64,000 nt of DNA. It comes from Odontesthes bonariensis (taxonomy: Eukaryota; Chordata; Actinopteri; Atheriniformes; Atherinopsidae). Location: contig NC_134525.1 in NCBI RefSeq assembly GCF_027942865.1, forward strand, positions 20,831,657 through 20,895,656, written 5' to 3'. A program made the translations under genes and the position numbers. Numbering within the stretch: the stretch's first letter is position 1; each line of letters starts with the position of its first letter. Below are positions 36,640 through 50,500 of this stretch, in pieces. The notes under the pieces are model-generated. The model was not told where the DNA came from. It saw only the letters and a list, made by a program, of their open reading frames with translations, and made no database searches.

Positions 36640-37990
36640 AAGCCTTAAAGTATGATGAGGAAAGAGATGTAATAGGCTCGTGGCTCTGGGTGACGTCGGT
36701 CTAATAAGCCTCTTAAAGTTAATGGAAGAGGAGGTCAAAACGAGAATTATTGACACCCTGTTGCCCTTAACCTGTCTACCAATAAAGCTGATTAGTTTTT
36801 GTCAATCCATCAGAGAAGCGCGCTCCTGGGACGTTTATTTGCTCAGGGGAAATCAACAAGTCACCGGGTAGTTTTCTAGTAAAGGATCGCCATTTAATTG
36901 TGGACCTTGATGATCATGACCAATTACAGAATGATAACTGGGAGATTGATGTGGGGTGGGCTGTTGGCCTCAAAACCTGGAGAAAATAGAAAGAGAGGGA
37001 GGGGTTTGATTCATTCCCATCTTTCCGTGTATAGGCGCAAAAAAATGATATGTCCAAAATATTTCTTCGATTCACTTTGAACCCAAATCTAAATCGGTTG
37101 TCTTTGCCATTTGCTGCCACTGTTTAAAGTCAGAGGTTGGGAGCGTCTTTTTTTTTTAATTATTATATTTTGAGGGTCTACAATAGGCTAATAATAATGA
37201 TAAAAAAAAAAAACATATTCACCTTGGGACATTTAACAGAAAAGAAAACAGAAGTCTTACCCCTGCATTTTCAGCCATCGGTTCAACCCATTTTGTCAGC
37301 CTCGTGCATGATTATTCTAATAGGCAGACTCTTGATCGCACCCTTGCTTTACGCCATGTCCCCCGCCACGGGTTTAATTTCATTAAGGGCCCGACATGAA
37401 TATTTCTATTAAAGCAGTGGTGAAATATGGAGCCATTTACTATTGGCCTTCGCCAATCACGCAGATTTATTGCTCCTTTTCATCACATCGAGGAGAGAGA
37501 AAATTAATAAGACGCCTGAAATGAAACCGGACCCCTGAAACCCCTTTCTTTCGAGAAAGCTGTTAATTTGCCCCCGTAATTGCGTCCACAATTAACTAAA
37601 ATACAAATCAAAGTGACAAATCGGGAGACTTTATATATTAATTACCCTCGGTAAACGTGTTCGTTATGAGAAGGCATTTTAAAGGGACCTGCTGCTCTGT
37701 CTCTATTAATACAATAAATACTTTCGCTTAAATTGGCACAAATGGCTGCTCTAATGAAATGTGCGAAACTGCTTTTGAAAACATTAACGGCTCCTAATCT
37801 TTTCTGATTTTTCAGCACCACATCCCACTAGCTGCCTCCCCTCTGTCGGAGGAAAAGCTTCAGCTTCGGAATCGATATTAGATCCTTACAGTTGGAAAAA
37901 GACTCAAAATTACACCAGATATCCAACTTATCACAGTGCTTGTCTGGTGTCTCTTTTAATGGAGACAAACCCCCAGCATCATGGTCTTAA
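36640..37990. promoter_or_regulatory. mnx1 upstream block, candidate conserved enhancers
   Basis: Two stretches, about 36660-36900 and 37320-37880, are free of repeats and dense in ATTA/TAAT, ATTAA and AATTAACT-type homeodomain sites mixed with CpG-containing words. That composition is typical of deeply conserved developmental enhancers. They lie 1.2-2.5 kb upstream of the mnx1 start, where motor-neuron enhancers are expected. Conservation was not measured. Confidence 0.45.
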
Positions 37991-38434
37991 TGAAATTAAT
38001 GAAACCATTCACCTGTGCGTCATGTTCACGCTTTTCAGCCAATAAGCCAAATCAGCCCTCAATTTACTCACAATGCTTACTCCTATGATGCAACTACTAT
38101 TAATAACAACAATAAGACCAATTATATTAATAAAGAATTGCAAAATATCAGTATATTTGATATTTTTTGACTCATCTTCATCTCTTATCAGAAAATAATC
38201 AATGAAAATGTCTCTCATACATGCTTTCTATGAGTTTTTACTGCTTATATGTCTATTAAACTATTAAACCTCTGGTTCACTTCTGTTCCCCTTTCGTTTT
38301 GAGCTTTAAATATTGTTTATTATTATATGTTTGATCAAAATCCCTAATTTTTAATTCATGCACCTTCACATTTACATAGTCGATTAGGGATTATTTCTCG
38401 ATGCACCAAAAATAAAAACAGTAAGCAGGGCTGT

Positions 38435-38490
38435 TATTTATTTATTTATTTATTCTTTTTTTTTCTTTTTCTTTTTTTTTTTTTTTTTTT
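38435..38490. repeat. (TTTA)n followed by a T-rich tract
   Basis: Four or more TTTA units lead into about 35 T-rich bases including a T18 run. This is low-complexity DNA between mnx1 and ube3c, possibly the decayed tail of a retroelement on the other strand. Confidence 0.85.
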
Positions 38491-39529
38491 ACTAACTTGC
38501 AGAATAAATGCAGAAAATTAACCCAGAAAATGGAGTGCGGCGATTTTCAGTAAAACAAAAATCATGTCACTTGTTGTTGCTGAAAAAACTGGAATGTGTT
38601 GCTGAACTGGACTGTGAAAATATCTCATACTTAGATCATTTAGAAATATTGTCATGTAAATGTAAATTACATGTAAACCTAATCATTTGTGTGGGGAGAG
38701 CAGGGCCTTGACACTGTTCAAACCACATATTGTTTAGGACCAGAATGAACTCTGTCTAGACAATGACAAAGATGTGGCAGTTATGGCAATTTCCGTCTGA
38801 GAGTGGGTTTGGGCCACATACACACAGAATGATATTAAGAAGTATAAGATCTCAACATCTCAAAAAATAGGTAATTGGGAATTTCCGTGCAGGCTGCCAT
38901 GTACGTCTCTGTGTCTTTTTGATCAATAAATTCACCATTACAGGCTGCAAAGGTGAGTCATCTGTGTCTAAGACTGTTAAAGAAAGACAAACACCAGCGA
39001 CAGAATATTTGTTTGTTGATGAGAATAGTACGCTGATTGTGATAATTTTCATCCTCACGTATGTTAGTGGTAAATTTCTACATGCTTCAAATAGAAACAA
39101 AGAGATTCATCATTTTAAATTACATAAAAATGTGTGTGTCAAAAAGCATAAAAATGTAACTGGTTTTTCTCAGTTTAATTCTTAAAGCCAAAAAGGATCC
39201 GAGGCAGCAGCAGATAGCTTATCCACTGTTTATGTATGAGGCAGCTGAAGGGTCCCAGGAATGAGCTTTGTGGTACACCACAAGTAATAATTATTGTGAC
39301 CTGTCGGAAAGAGTAAAAGCCTTGGGTGTAATCTGTAACATTAGTTACAGTCCATACAGAGGATGGGGTATAAATGCAGCGCACACTGACTCCCTGATTC
39401 ACTGGGAAACTCATTTTTTTCCGTGGCTTGTCAAAATATCTCCAGTAAAAAGGTGATTACATCCACACACATAAGTGACTGTCTTTCTCTACTTATAGAT
39501 GTAGAACTCAGTTATAACAAGCAGAGGTT

Positions 39530-39850
39530 GAAGACGAATAAACATGATTTACTTGAGTAAAAGTACTCAGTTGGAAGTAAAAGTCTTGCGTTGCTGCGTA
39601 AGTCTTATTAGAAAAACTGACTTAAATTTGGTCATAAATAGTAAATTTACCCCCAAAATAGGGGAAATATATATTTTTGTATGAGAAAAAAAATCTTATT
39701 TTGTGACGTAACAAGTCAACTGTCAGAAGAAAGTAATGGAGTGGGAAAAGTACTACAATTCTTTCAGAAAGTATTGCAGTGGAAACAGAGAGTGGCATGA
39801 AAAGACAAATCTTGACTAAAGTACAAGGACCTCAAACAATAATATACTTT
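39530..39850. repeat. diverged teleost interspersed repeat
   Basis: Phrases such as ACTTGAGTAAAAGTACTCAG, GAAGTAAAAGTCTTGCGTTG and CTAAAGTACAAGGACCTCAA recall a high-copy fish repeat that I know only by its wording, not by a family name. The copy is diverged and has no clear ends. It lies in the mnx1-ube3c intergenic region. Confidence 0.5.
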
Positions 39851-40467
39851 GACCGATGAAAATATCCCGTCTAATGCAATTCCCTGAATATGGACACGTA
39901 ATAATCTTTTGGAAAGAAAAGACACTTAACTTACTTTAAATTACACGAACCACAGAGTCAACAAGCGTTCAGATCATCAGAAGTTGCTCGGTGTATCACT
40001 GAAATGTGCCGAATAATAGGGCTTGTTCAGTGATGTGGATTCACTTTCTCCACAAATCACTGATCGTTTTTGGTTGTTTAAGTTTATTTTCTCACATTAA
40101 AAGCATGAGCACATGACAACACCTACTGCAACATTACCTGTTCTGTTCTTAACAGGGTAGTTCACGTCTTGGGCTGGGTAGACAAGATTAAACTTCCAGA
40201 ATTTTCCACACCTTTACTTATAATCATTCATGTACAGGCAGACACATGTCTGCACATATTTGAAACATGGCCAGGATAAGTCCTATTACACCAAAATGAA
40301 GGACTTTGGGAGTAAATGTATAATATTTATAAGAGACTGCAAAAATGGTTGAAGTCAGGGAAATAAAAATAACTTACGTCTGGAATGGTGCCTTTTGGTG
40401 TAAACTTTTTAGGCTGTTTGTAAGGGTTTTGAGATGACATTTAGAATACAATAGAACAGAAAAATAC

Positions 40468-40500
40468 TTGATTCATCCCCCAGTGGGGGAAATTCAAGAT
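40468..40500. repeat. short fish repeat fragment (CCCCCAGTGGGGG core)
   Basis: TTGATTCATCCCCCAGTGGG followed by GGAAATTC resembles a widespread teleost repeat end (TTTATTGATCCCC followed by GGGGAAATT). A copy in the other orientation appears at about 23566-23595 in nom1 intron 2 (AATTTCCCC, then GGGATTGATAAAGT). The family is unnamed here. Confidence 0.4.
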
Positions 40501-40733
40501 TTGATATAAGTTTATGAGATAACACACTGCTGTGTTCCCATAATTCTTATCTTAACCTATACCCAACCTAAAACTAGCTCTTCACCTTAAAAAAAAAGAA
40601 TCGTTTGTTCCCAGTGAGGCGGCTCGTCCTCACAACATGACCGTGTAAACGGGATATGTCCCCACAGCACACGTAATTTCATGCCGCACACACACACTTT
40701 GGTCACAGTACCCTCTCAATGGAGCTGGTTGGT

Positions 40734-40933
40734 GGGCGGGGCAAAACTGGTATTGACATGGATTTGGACCAATAAACTGCCTGCAATGTACAGGAACCGG
40801 ATGCAGTTAAGTTAACTGTTCCTAGTGTTGATTTCTAGAAAGAGGAGGAAAAGAAGACTTGACGTTTGGATTTACCTTAACAGCCTTCTCTCTGTCATTG
40901 TTTCTGTTTCACCTCTAAATTGAAAAGTCAAAG
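40734..40933 (+). promoter_or_regulatory. ube3c: ube3c promoter and non-coding first exon
   Basis: A GC box (GGGCGGGGC, 40734-40742) and a CCAAT box (40769-40773) precede a likely transcription start near 40800-40850. A donor (AAAG followed by GTAAAC) ends the presumed non-coding exon 1 at 40933. The acceptor TCTCTCTCAG ending at 41524 opens the next exon, which carries the ATG at 41570. This gives a 591-nt intron in the 5' UTR. It rests on motifs only. Confidence 0.55.
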
Positions 40934-41552
40934 GTAAACAATTCATACGTTTTTGTTCAATGATTCTCAGATTTGCATCCTATAAATTCAACGATGTCAT
41001 GTAAGACACACGGATAGAAAGACTCCCCCGTAAAGTTAGCCTGCCTGATTGCTTAGCTGGTGGCTAGTTAGCTGCTGTGCTAACGTCAACAAAATCACGC
41101 TTCATACACATATTTGAATCCCTGCTGCCAATTGTCATAAATAAATGTTTTGTGTGTTGGTGTCTCCGTTACTGCTTGGCGTCGAAAAGCATAAATGGCC
41201 CTGATAGGTCCTTGACAGCTGCTGAGTCATGAGCTAGCTAAGTTAACCGGCTAGCTAACTATTGTTGCAGCCAAGCTGAGGCTGTCAGCCGGGTAACTAG
41301 CTGAAGTTAATCTTCTGTCTAGCTGTTCAACAGTTTTCCATGTTGACGTTCACAACGGGCCACATGTCTTAACAGTGAAACTGTAGCATATTCAATTATC
41401 TGATGCTGTTCATAAGTTAGAGCAAAGTCACGAGCCGTCAGGTTATTTTGGTTTCATTTCGTCATTGATTGGAGCTGGTACACCAGATTTCGTCTGTCTA
41501 ATCTGGTTTCATTTTCTCTCTCAGAAATCGGAGAAAACGTCTTAAACAGTCA

Positions 41553-41567
41553 ATGGGAAAAATCTAA
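41553..41567 (+). other. ube3c: minimal uORF just before the ube3c start
   Basis: In the predicted leader exon (from 41525), ATG GGA AAA ATC TAA makes a four-residue uORF. Its stop lies 2 nt upstream of the ube3c ATG at 41570. Such a short spacing would favour leaky scanning, or limited backward reinitiation. The reading frame is seen directly; translation is not shown. Confidence 0.5.
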
Positions 41568-41569
41568 CA

Positions 41570-44500
41570 ATGTTCAGCTTTGAAGGAGATTTCAAAACAA
41601 GACCCAATGTGTCACTGGGAGGAGCAAGTAAAAAGGTATGTGTCTTGTGATCATAGAGGGAAAGGAATCGGAAAGAAAACGGTGCCAACATGTTTACTCC
41701 TGGAAAGAAAATCAATCCGACTCCTCGCACATGCTTGCAGAGATCATAATGCTATCATTGTGCATAGTTTATTCAGGTTTACTGTGCTGCTTTTTCAGGA
41801 GGAAAAAGCATCCCTGTTGCACCGCACTCAAGAAGAAAGACGAAAAAGAGAGGTAACGTCACTGCATGTGTCTTTGTTTATGTTATGAAATAACTCCTCT
41901 AAAAACGGACAAAAAATGTTTTCTTGACATAAACACGCATTGTGGTACTGAGAGTCAATTAAAAACGGCACTTAAAGTAACACAATGCAACAAAGAGAGT
42001 CAAATATTGATCTTATTATTGATGACAACATTGGTGAGTTTGTTTCAGTTTATGTTGCACAGATTTTGAGGGATGTTGGGCATTGTAGACTTTTTAGTGT
42101 TACTGTGAATGATTTTGGCCACCTAAATTGTGTAGTAAAAGTCGTAGATCATGACAGTCCCACTTTTGATTTCCTAAATAAAAAAAATGTTAGTTTACTT
42201 TAGTCCTCTAAACTCTGAAGTCACCATTAAATCAGTTTCTAAGATTTGCTGTTTTGTCGCTCAGGATGAAAGAAAACGACTGAAGAACGCCATTATCATT
42301 CAGTCCTACATACGTGGCTACCAGGACTTAAAGCAACAGGTACGTGTGCCAGCATTATATAAAAAATGTTTTTCTCTTTCCATTCTGTATGCATTACCTT
42401 TAAAATGACCAATAAAGCTTGGCATCATGTGTATCTTTAAACTCCTAGTCAAACATCAACGTTACGTTGAGAACAAACGTTGAACTTTGTAGGTAAAGGT
42501 TAATGTAGGTAACTAATAAAGCGAAAGAGAATTGTGGTTGGAACTGAGCACACTAATTTAACAAAAAGTGTAAAGTGTTTGCTCATATATAACTCGAGTG
42601 AGATCGTGTGTCACTACAGATGAAACCTTGTAACTCGCAGGTCACCCGTGGATAATACTGCTCCTTTAATGTTGTAATATGTAACAACAATAATTACATG
42701 CACAGTTGAGTCAAGCTTCAGGTGGAGTTCAGTCTGGCCATGTAGTTGGACCACTGTCCTTATCCGGGTATACATGCAAAGGAGTGAAATTGAGTCATTG
42801 ACTGAAATATGTCCCAACGGTGTGAAGTGTGCGAGAAAACATTCAAGACGTTCTGCTGCGTCTGACTTTCTCTGTCGGAGATCATCATACAATGCACATA
42901 TCGGGGAAATCGCTGCACAGACGTTTGTCTTTAAGTTACTTGAATCGTAATTTTGGTGTTGTGGTTATAAATTAGGATTTTATTAGAGCAGAGCAACAGT
43001 CTGGAAATGCTTTAAGCGACCACGAGTTGACACTCGTTGACACACAATTTCCAGTCGTGTTTTCTGATTTGTATAAGCTACTGACAAAGGAATGAAACAG
43101 AATGTTGACATTTGTTTCAGAAATGTTTCTATTTTCATTTTTTTTAAATAAATAATTTTGTGTGTGTGTGTGCAGTTTACACAATTTTTCCACTGACTTG
43201 AATTCTTGAGGTGCTTTTATTTTCAAGTTGAACCATTTTTACTAGACATTAGAGTCCTGAAAGGACCACATGACTTGCGTCATCATCAGATGGCGCACAT
43301 GAGTGCACACGCACACAAAACTGTCTGCAGAAGCCGATTTACTGTCTGGGTGTAATAATATTAGAACTTGTCTATGTGTTGGTGGCTCCTGCTGTTTTGT
43401 GCTTCAACAACCAAGTATGATATATATTTTTTTTCTTCTTCTTCCTCCAGTATGCCTTTCAGAGGGCTAAGTTTGACGAGTGTCTCAGCCAGACACAGGC
43501 AGGGGGAGCTAAACATGTCCTGGATGGTGCTGGTCTCTGTCTTTTGTCGAGACGACTTGTATTTTTCTACAGACAGAGTGTAGATGCACATCGATTGGTG
43601 AGAGCGCAAAGTGGCTTTGATTCCGTTCAGTTAGTGAACTGATATTTGTACCGATGACTTTTCAATCCAAAGCCAAGAGAATGTCCATAAAGTGTATGTC
43701 ACTGTGTTTCTATACAGATATGGTTGTGCCAGAACTTGGTGAAACACAACAGTCAGTTTGTGAAGCTATTGGTGGGCCCTCAGAAGCAAACTTGTATGTT
43801 TCAGATCAAAAGGATCTTGGGCTTCTGCTGCAGGTACAGTACTTGAGGAAATGGATAATTGACTGAAAACACAAGAAGCTCATTGGATATTTAAAGAAAC
43901 TGAAGCTCACTTGTTATTGTCTCTTTTTCCTCCAGACTTCTTCAAAATTGCACAGACGACAGTTTAAACGTTGCAGTTCCCATGCGTATGCTAGAAGTCT
44001 TTTCTTCAGAGAAAACCTTTCTTCCTGTTATTCCAGATGCTAACTATGTAGCTTCTTTACTCGAGCAAATTTTGCACTACATGGTACAAAAAGGTAAGTC
44101 ACTTGCTTATTCTGCATTTATTCATGTTTGGAATTAATAGTTTTTGAGTGAACCTATTGTGCAGTGCACATTTAATCAATATCAAGTCTGGTGTCAATGT
44201 TTTTAAAAGAAGCAAAGTTTGCACATTGCAAATATTCACCGTCATTCATAATTTACAGCAGCACAAAGGCAAATCAAATGTTTGGGGGCTAATTGTCAAA
44301 TTGTAAGAGATTACACAGATGTTGATGGTGTGTCGATATAAACTGAAGTGTTTGAGTACTTTTATCTACAAAAAGGGCCCCCGCTTCGAAGGTGTTGCGT
44401 ATCGTAATAAAAAGTAATTTAGTCCTTGCCAATGAACACAGGCTGCAGTTTCTCTTGTTTCAAACATTAGATATGTGCATTTCATACAGCTTCGATGAAA

Positions 44501-47500
44501 TTTTGAATTTTCTTTTTGTCTGTGTCCTCCCGTCAGGATACTACAGGTCGCTGTATATTCTTGTAAATCACAGGCTCCCCTCCAGTCTGGAGTACTGCGA
44601 CGCTCCCTCTATCCCAATGGCAAGCACACTGTTGGAGCACATCCTCAAACCTCTGCACTTTACCTACTCCTCCTGCACAACAGGCGCAAGGTAAAATACT
44701 TCTATTAAAAATATATTGTCAGACTGTGTGTTTATCTTCAAGGATCATTTGGAAAATGGTGAAATTTCTTGGAAAGGTCTCAAGATATTCCAAGATGTTC
44801 GGCAGAGAAAATCTGTATTGAATATGAACAAATATAGAGGGGTGGGTGTAAGAAACAAATGGTTAAACACACTGCTTAACACTACCTACTTTTATACTTT
44901 GTTTAGGGCTTTGCTGTTTGAGTGGGAAAACTTTCCCTTTGCAGGTGTTGAAATTGAATCACGGCTTTTGACAATTGCTTGAGTATTGCAGAAATACTGA
45001 TATTTCCCTGGAATAGTCTGACTTGCATGATTCATGGAAGAATATTTCTCAGGAGCTACATCTGTGTGTAGACCTCCCAGCATCTACAGTAAACAGTACA
45101 AACAGATAAGTGCATAATTGCAGGAACCAAATGTCTTTGTCTCCAGTGAATTCTTTTAAAATCATCTATTAAACGGATCAGACAAACGGCAGCAGTTTTT
45201 TGTCTCCTCTGGTCAGTGTTGAAGGAGTAATTGCTTCAGAGACCAATTTACAACAAGCCATAAAAGTCCCTCTGACTCGCCCGCTTGCTGCGGTACAGAA
45301 TATCAGCCTGTTTGCCCTCAGTTTGAGACATTCTTAATGTCAAACGACAGGAGGACTTCTATTCTTCCTTGAAGAAAAGCAAGGTGGGAGTGAGAGAAAC
45401 TTGTGCACACACAGACTCTAACAGCTAATTATCTGGCTTGGCCCACCAGATGTGTGTGACTGGGCAACACAAAGCAGCTCTGTTTGGAGAGACAATATTG
45501 GAGAACTCATGCACCAGAAAAAGCAGAATGATGTGAAAACAAACCAACCTCTTAGCTTGTTTCTGTATGAACTAACAGCAAATTGATCCCTTTTTCCCCC
45601 CGATATGTTAACCTTTTCGTACATGTGACTGACAATAATTGTGCGTTCTGTCTTGCAGGCAGTTTGTATTTACGGCTTTTACTGAGGAGTTCATCTCTGC
45701 GCCGTTTACCGAGCAGATCTATCACTTCTTTATCCCGGCACTCTCGGACTGCCGTCTCTCATTCCCATTTGAGGCCTTTCTGAGCTCCCTCCAGGCCACC
45801 GTTGGCTCTTCCTCTTCAGCACATAGCCAGGCACCGTGGCTGTTGTACTTTGTCCTCTCTGCGGGGGAGAACTGCCTCGGTAAGTGATGCGTTTACGAGT
45901 TGTGCGCCTGGGCCCAATGTTCGTCCGGCACATCTTTATTTTCTGCTGTATGTTGCTTTATGTGTCAATGTGACTGATTTATCAAGAGGAAGGCTGGGGG
46001 GAGTGTTCCGTAATGATGGGTGTGTGGGTTGGCAGGCTCTCTGTCAGAGGCGGGTCTCCTGCTGTACCTCCGGGCTCTTCAGACGCTGCTGCCACTGCTG
46101 CCGGTGTCGGAAAGCAGCAGCAGGCCGGAAGTGAGCAGCGACTCAGAGGATGATGACGACGCTGGCATCCGCACACTACCCATGCAGGTACATTCAGCAA
46201 AGACACTGACACATAAAGTAAATATGTAAAATACTCCTGGGATTTACCAAGAATAAAACACAGGTCATCTACTATGTCTCTGACGATCCTTCTTCAGTCG
46301 AGCTGTAGTCGTAATTTGCTTCTTCAGGTCATCCGACTCAAGAACAACATCTTATGTAACGGGTTCTCTTCCACCGTCAATATCCAAGCAATTTCTTTTC
46401 TTCAAAACATCAGATTAGCCAGGTGTATGTGACCCATTGTATTCTAAAAAGTTGTTCTGTTTTTCTTCAGTGTTACTAATATAGAAAACTTAAGGAAATG
46501 AAAATTCACTCTCATACTTCTGGCAAATTATGTGAAAGCGCATTCAAATGCCCCCAAAAAAGCTACTGTCAGTGCGTGATCATGAATGACATTTAATTGT
46601 GTTTTTCTACTTAGAAACGCTGCAAAATGAGCTTGTTTCAATAGCAGAACGGCGATAACAGGACGGCTTAAGTTTTTTTGCTTTATTTTTCATCGTATAG
46701 TAAATTATTTTATTGCACGAGTGGCGCAATAGTTACACTTCTGTTTATTTTGGTTCCTAAAAGCATTGCTTTGACTTCTGCCACCTTGTAAGAAATGTCC
46801 CGGGATAATGAAGCCTTAAATTAGAGCACAAGCTTTGTGCGTCTGCAAGTTGGCAACAAGTATATTATTATCTGTCTGTTAACTTTCATATGAACACATT
46901 CCCACCATCACTGACTATTTCGGGCATCTCTTTCATTTTGTAATACCCTGAAAATGACATGAAACCAGCCAGTTCAGTTTTCTCTTGTTGTCTTCTGCTC
47001 ACCCCCTCCACCCCAACACCAGCCTTTTTATCATTGATGCCTATCGTGTTCCCAAGGATTAATTCAAAGTAACAGACATGTTGGATACTCAGAATGGCAT
47101 ACTGATGCAGTAAGCTTCAGTCACATGATGCGGCTGTAATTTATATCTGTGCTAGATAGAAGTGGGCCTCACATTATGTCAGAAGTTCCTATGCAGTCAC
47201 CCAGAGGTCACATTTTGGAGCAGAGCTACGTAGAAATTGGGTTTTTGTTGCCAATTTTGATCTGCGTTTAGAAGAAAATTAGTTGGAAATGGTAAAAAAA
47301 AATAGGAAAAAAATTTCCACTAATAAGGAAAAAAATCACATTTTTTATTGAGATTTGAGGTTTTTCCCGTTTCCAAGAAAAACTCGATTCACATTACAAG
47401 GGATGAAACGACTTTAGAAACTGTGTGACCTGGCAAAGATAAGAACGACACGACTTGCCAGCTGTTCCTGGTCTGAGCAGACGAGGGTTTGTTTCCAGTT

Positions 47501-50500
47501 AGAGAAACGACTTGTACTGCCGAATGTTGTACCTGAGATTCACATTTCTTTTGTTCGGCTTTTTGAAAGTAGGCTTCTGATTTGCTTTGACCCAGCTGCA
47601 GGCTACTAAATGCAGACTGATTTTCATTTTATTGGAAATCTACTGTTGTTTCTGCAATAAAAAAAAAAAAAAAAAAAGATTTTTGTAGCAGGGGTAAATT
47701 AGTGCTTTGAGAGAAGCTTTTCCATCTTTTTGTGTTGAAGTTTAAGAGTGAGAAATAACAGCTAATGAACCTGAAACCAAAAAGATGGATTATAAATTAC
47801 TTATAATTTTACACATCTTCGCTCATTCCAGTCCTTAAAACGGTGTCTGCTTGCATCTCTGACAGGATGACAGCCGCATTTCTGTGCAGCTGATAACGGA
47901 GGAGTGTGTCCGCAAGCTGGACACCAAACAGCAGACCAACACCCTGCTGAACCTGGTCTGGAGGGATTCAGCCAGTGAGGAAGTTTTCACCATGATGGCA
48001 TCCATCTGTCACACACTCATGGTGCAGCATCGTCTCATGGTGCCAAAAGTCAGGTAGGATTCATTCAATGAAGCAAGACAAGTTTTACTCTTTTTCTGAC
48101 TGTATTGTGTGCACAACAAGGGAGCTTCATGGTTTATAGGCGGATACGGACACAGATATTTGTACATGTTTTCAAGCATGTGTCACAGAATGAAAACAAA
48201 TTGAAGGCAGTTTCATTTTGTTTTCTTTATTTTTGAGATCATAACTTCTCACACATCTTGTCAAAATCAGCCTTGTGTCCTAAGAGCTTGTTTACACATC
48301 TACCTGATTGAGAGGAAAACTGTGTCTTTATATGTTTCCCCGGTCTCAGCAGTAATGTAAATAACAGTGAACTGAGGCAGGCCAGTTATCAGTTGTCCGC
48401 ACCCACTGGCATTTACAACCGGCAGAGGAAGCAGGGATGTCAGGGAAGCTGTCAGTTCTGGATGAGGGCAATTACCCCTTCTCAGGTTGATTACATTAGA
48501 GCTAGGATGCCAGAGATAGTGCAGGGGGTGGAGGTGGATGGTGCATCGACTGACAGGAGGTGATCCAGACTGAGCGTCATGGATGGTCAACCTGCTTGAG
48601 TTAATTATTAGTGGAGCCGGTAGCTGTCAGTTGAAATGTATGTGAGGGAGGAGTTTGGGCTGTATGAAAATGCATATCAGGTTGGAAACTGTGTTTTATT
48701 TGGTATCTTTTCAAGCCCAAGCATGTTTAAAGCTGTGTCTAAAGGAGTAACCTAGCATGTGCAACTGCAGTCCAGTTGTCAGCTCGTAATTTTACACTGT
48801 TGCATAGAGGTAGTTGAGCAAAATTTCGAAGAACTTCAGCGTACATCCCATCATTCCCCTTCCTCTTTTACTGCTTCCTCCTCTTCTCCACTTTTACCAT
48901 AAATCCCGTCCCTCGTCTTCCATCATTATTGGATATCTGTACAAAATAATTAGCTCACTGAGAAAGATTAATCACTGCAGGAGTGGACGGGATAGCTTTA
49001 CAAGAGGCTAAGGGGAGCAAATTGCATCCCAGACCTGATTTACTGCTCTTAGAGCAAAAAAGAGGAGCGGCCGGCCAGTCGTGCAGCCAGCACAGCACAC
49101 AGGCTTTTTTATTAAAAATGTAAAATATCTCGTGAAAGTGCACTCTGCCTGTTCCTTTATAAAGGTCCAATCAGTAGAGAGCAACAGTGACTCTTAATTG
49201 ATTTGCTAATTGCACTCGGCCCCGGTTTGTTTTTCGAGCGTATGCTGTTATTCCGCTTTAATCGTTTGAGGTTAGATATTTGGTGTCGTTTTACTTCGAT
49301 AGTTTGGTTTCACCCAACGAAACACTCGGCAGCTAACAGGGGCCGCTCTGATGAAAGTGATCTTCATTTGCTTTTGAGTGGTCACTGCGATTCTTGCGTT
49401 GTCATGAAATTATAATGTTTGTTATGTGAAATCAAAGTCTGCAAAACTAATTTGCACCAAGGCGGAAACTCACTCGGGCTCCTTGGTATCGAGTCTGACC
49501 CGAGCACAGCTGTTTGTTTTTTTTTTTTCTGCTGAACAAAGATTCTTTCATCACAGCAAAATTGAAATGATCTGGACATTATTCATCAAACCACTTTTCA
49601 CACACACACACACACACGTACTCCTTTTGATGTCTTGACTTTGTTTATTAGCGGTTCATTCCATGATTGAAATGGGGGTTTGGGTTCTCTCGGGCTGTAA
49701 ATCAGCATGTCAGCTGGCATTTAGTGCTTTGTTTCTCATTTCAATCAAACACCCGCATGACTTGTTATGAGCCCACAGCACTCCTCTGTGCTTCTCTCCC
49801 GAGCCTTGTTGCCCTGACAGATGGTCTGTGCTCGGCTCAAACCATTTTTCAAGCCTTATTGAGGTCTGTCTGACAGTCTGTTCCTAATACTCATTTCCAT
49901 TTTGGGATTTTTGAATGGCTTCTGGTATATTGGCTGGTGGGAAGGGAATTTGAATGTTGACAATGAGATAAGAATATTAAGCAAATATAAGATTTATCTT
50001 TTCTCACGATGCCTTCGTCCCTCTATTTCTCCTCAGCTCCTTTTCTCTGTTGAACTTTGCTGTTCTAATGTGAAAACGTGATGCTGCCCTAATAAAGGGA
50101 GGCATCCTTATAGTTGTCAGTACTGTCACTCATAGACAAGAGCCTATTATATGCAGGGGCACTTTATTTAGCTTTTTAGCTTACTTACCACATTATTGTC
50201 ACCTGTACTTACCCTCGGTGTGAAAAGCCGTGCAATTTAAGAGTATACACAAACACACACACTTGAACAAAGAACACTTTCACACCTTGGTGCCACAGCC
50301 CGTAGAGTGCAGAGCAACTATAGGAAGGTATGTGGGCCCTTCTCAGTGTTATCACGTAATTCACTGTGAGTGTGGAAGCATGTTAGTGCTCAGGGGTCAC
50401 AGCAAGGACCAGGCTGCCCCTCCTCCTCTGTCCTCCATTGTCTTGCTCTCCTGGCCATTAAGTTAAATGGGGCTCCAGCAGGAAGCCAAAGGGCTGTTTA

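Larger units (their letters stand above)
37991..40733. other. mnx1-ube3c distal intergenic region
   Basis: Contains the TTTA/T-rich tract, the diverged fish repeat at 39530-39850, and the short repeat stub near 40468. The rest is AT-rich with no gene-like reading. Confidence 0.6.

Noticed and set aside
43288..43302. CTCF-like CATCAGATGGCGC
   Set aside because: Two mismatches in the CCA part of the core; weaker than the four motifs kept.
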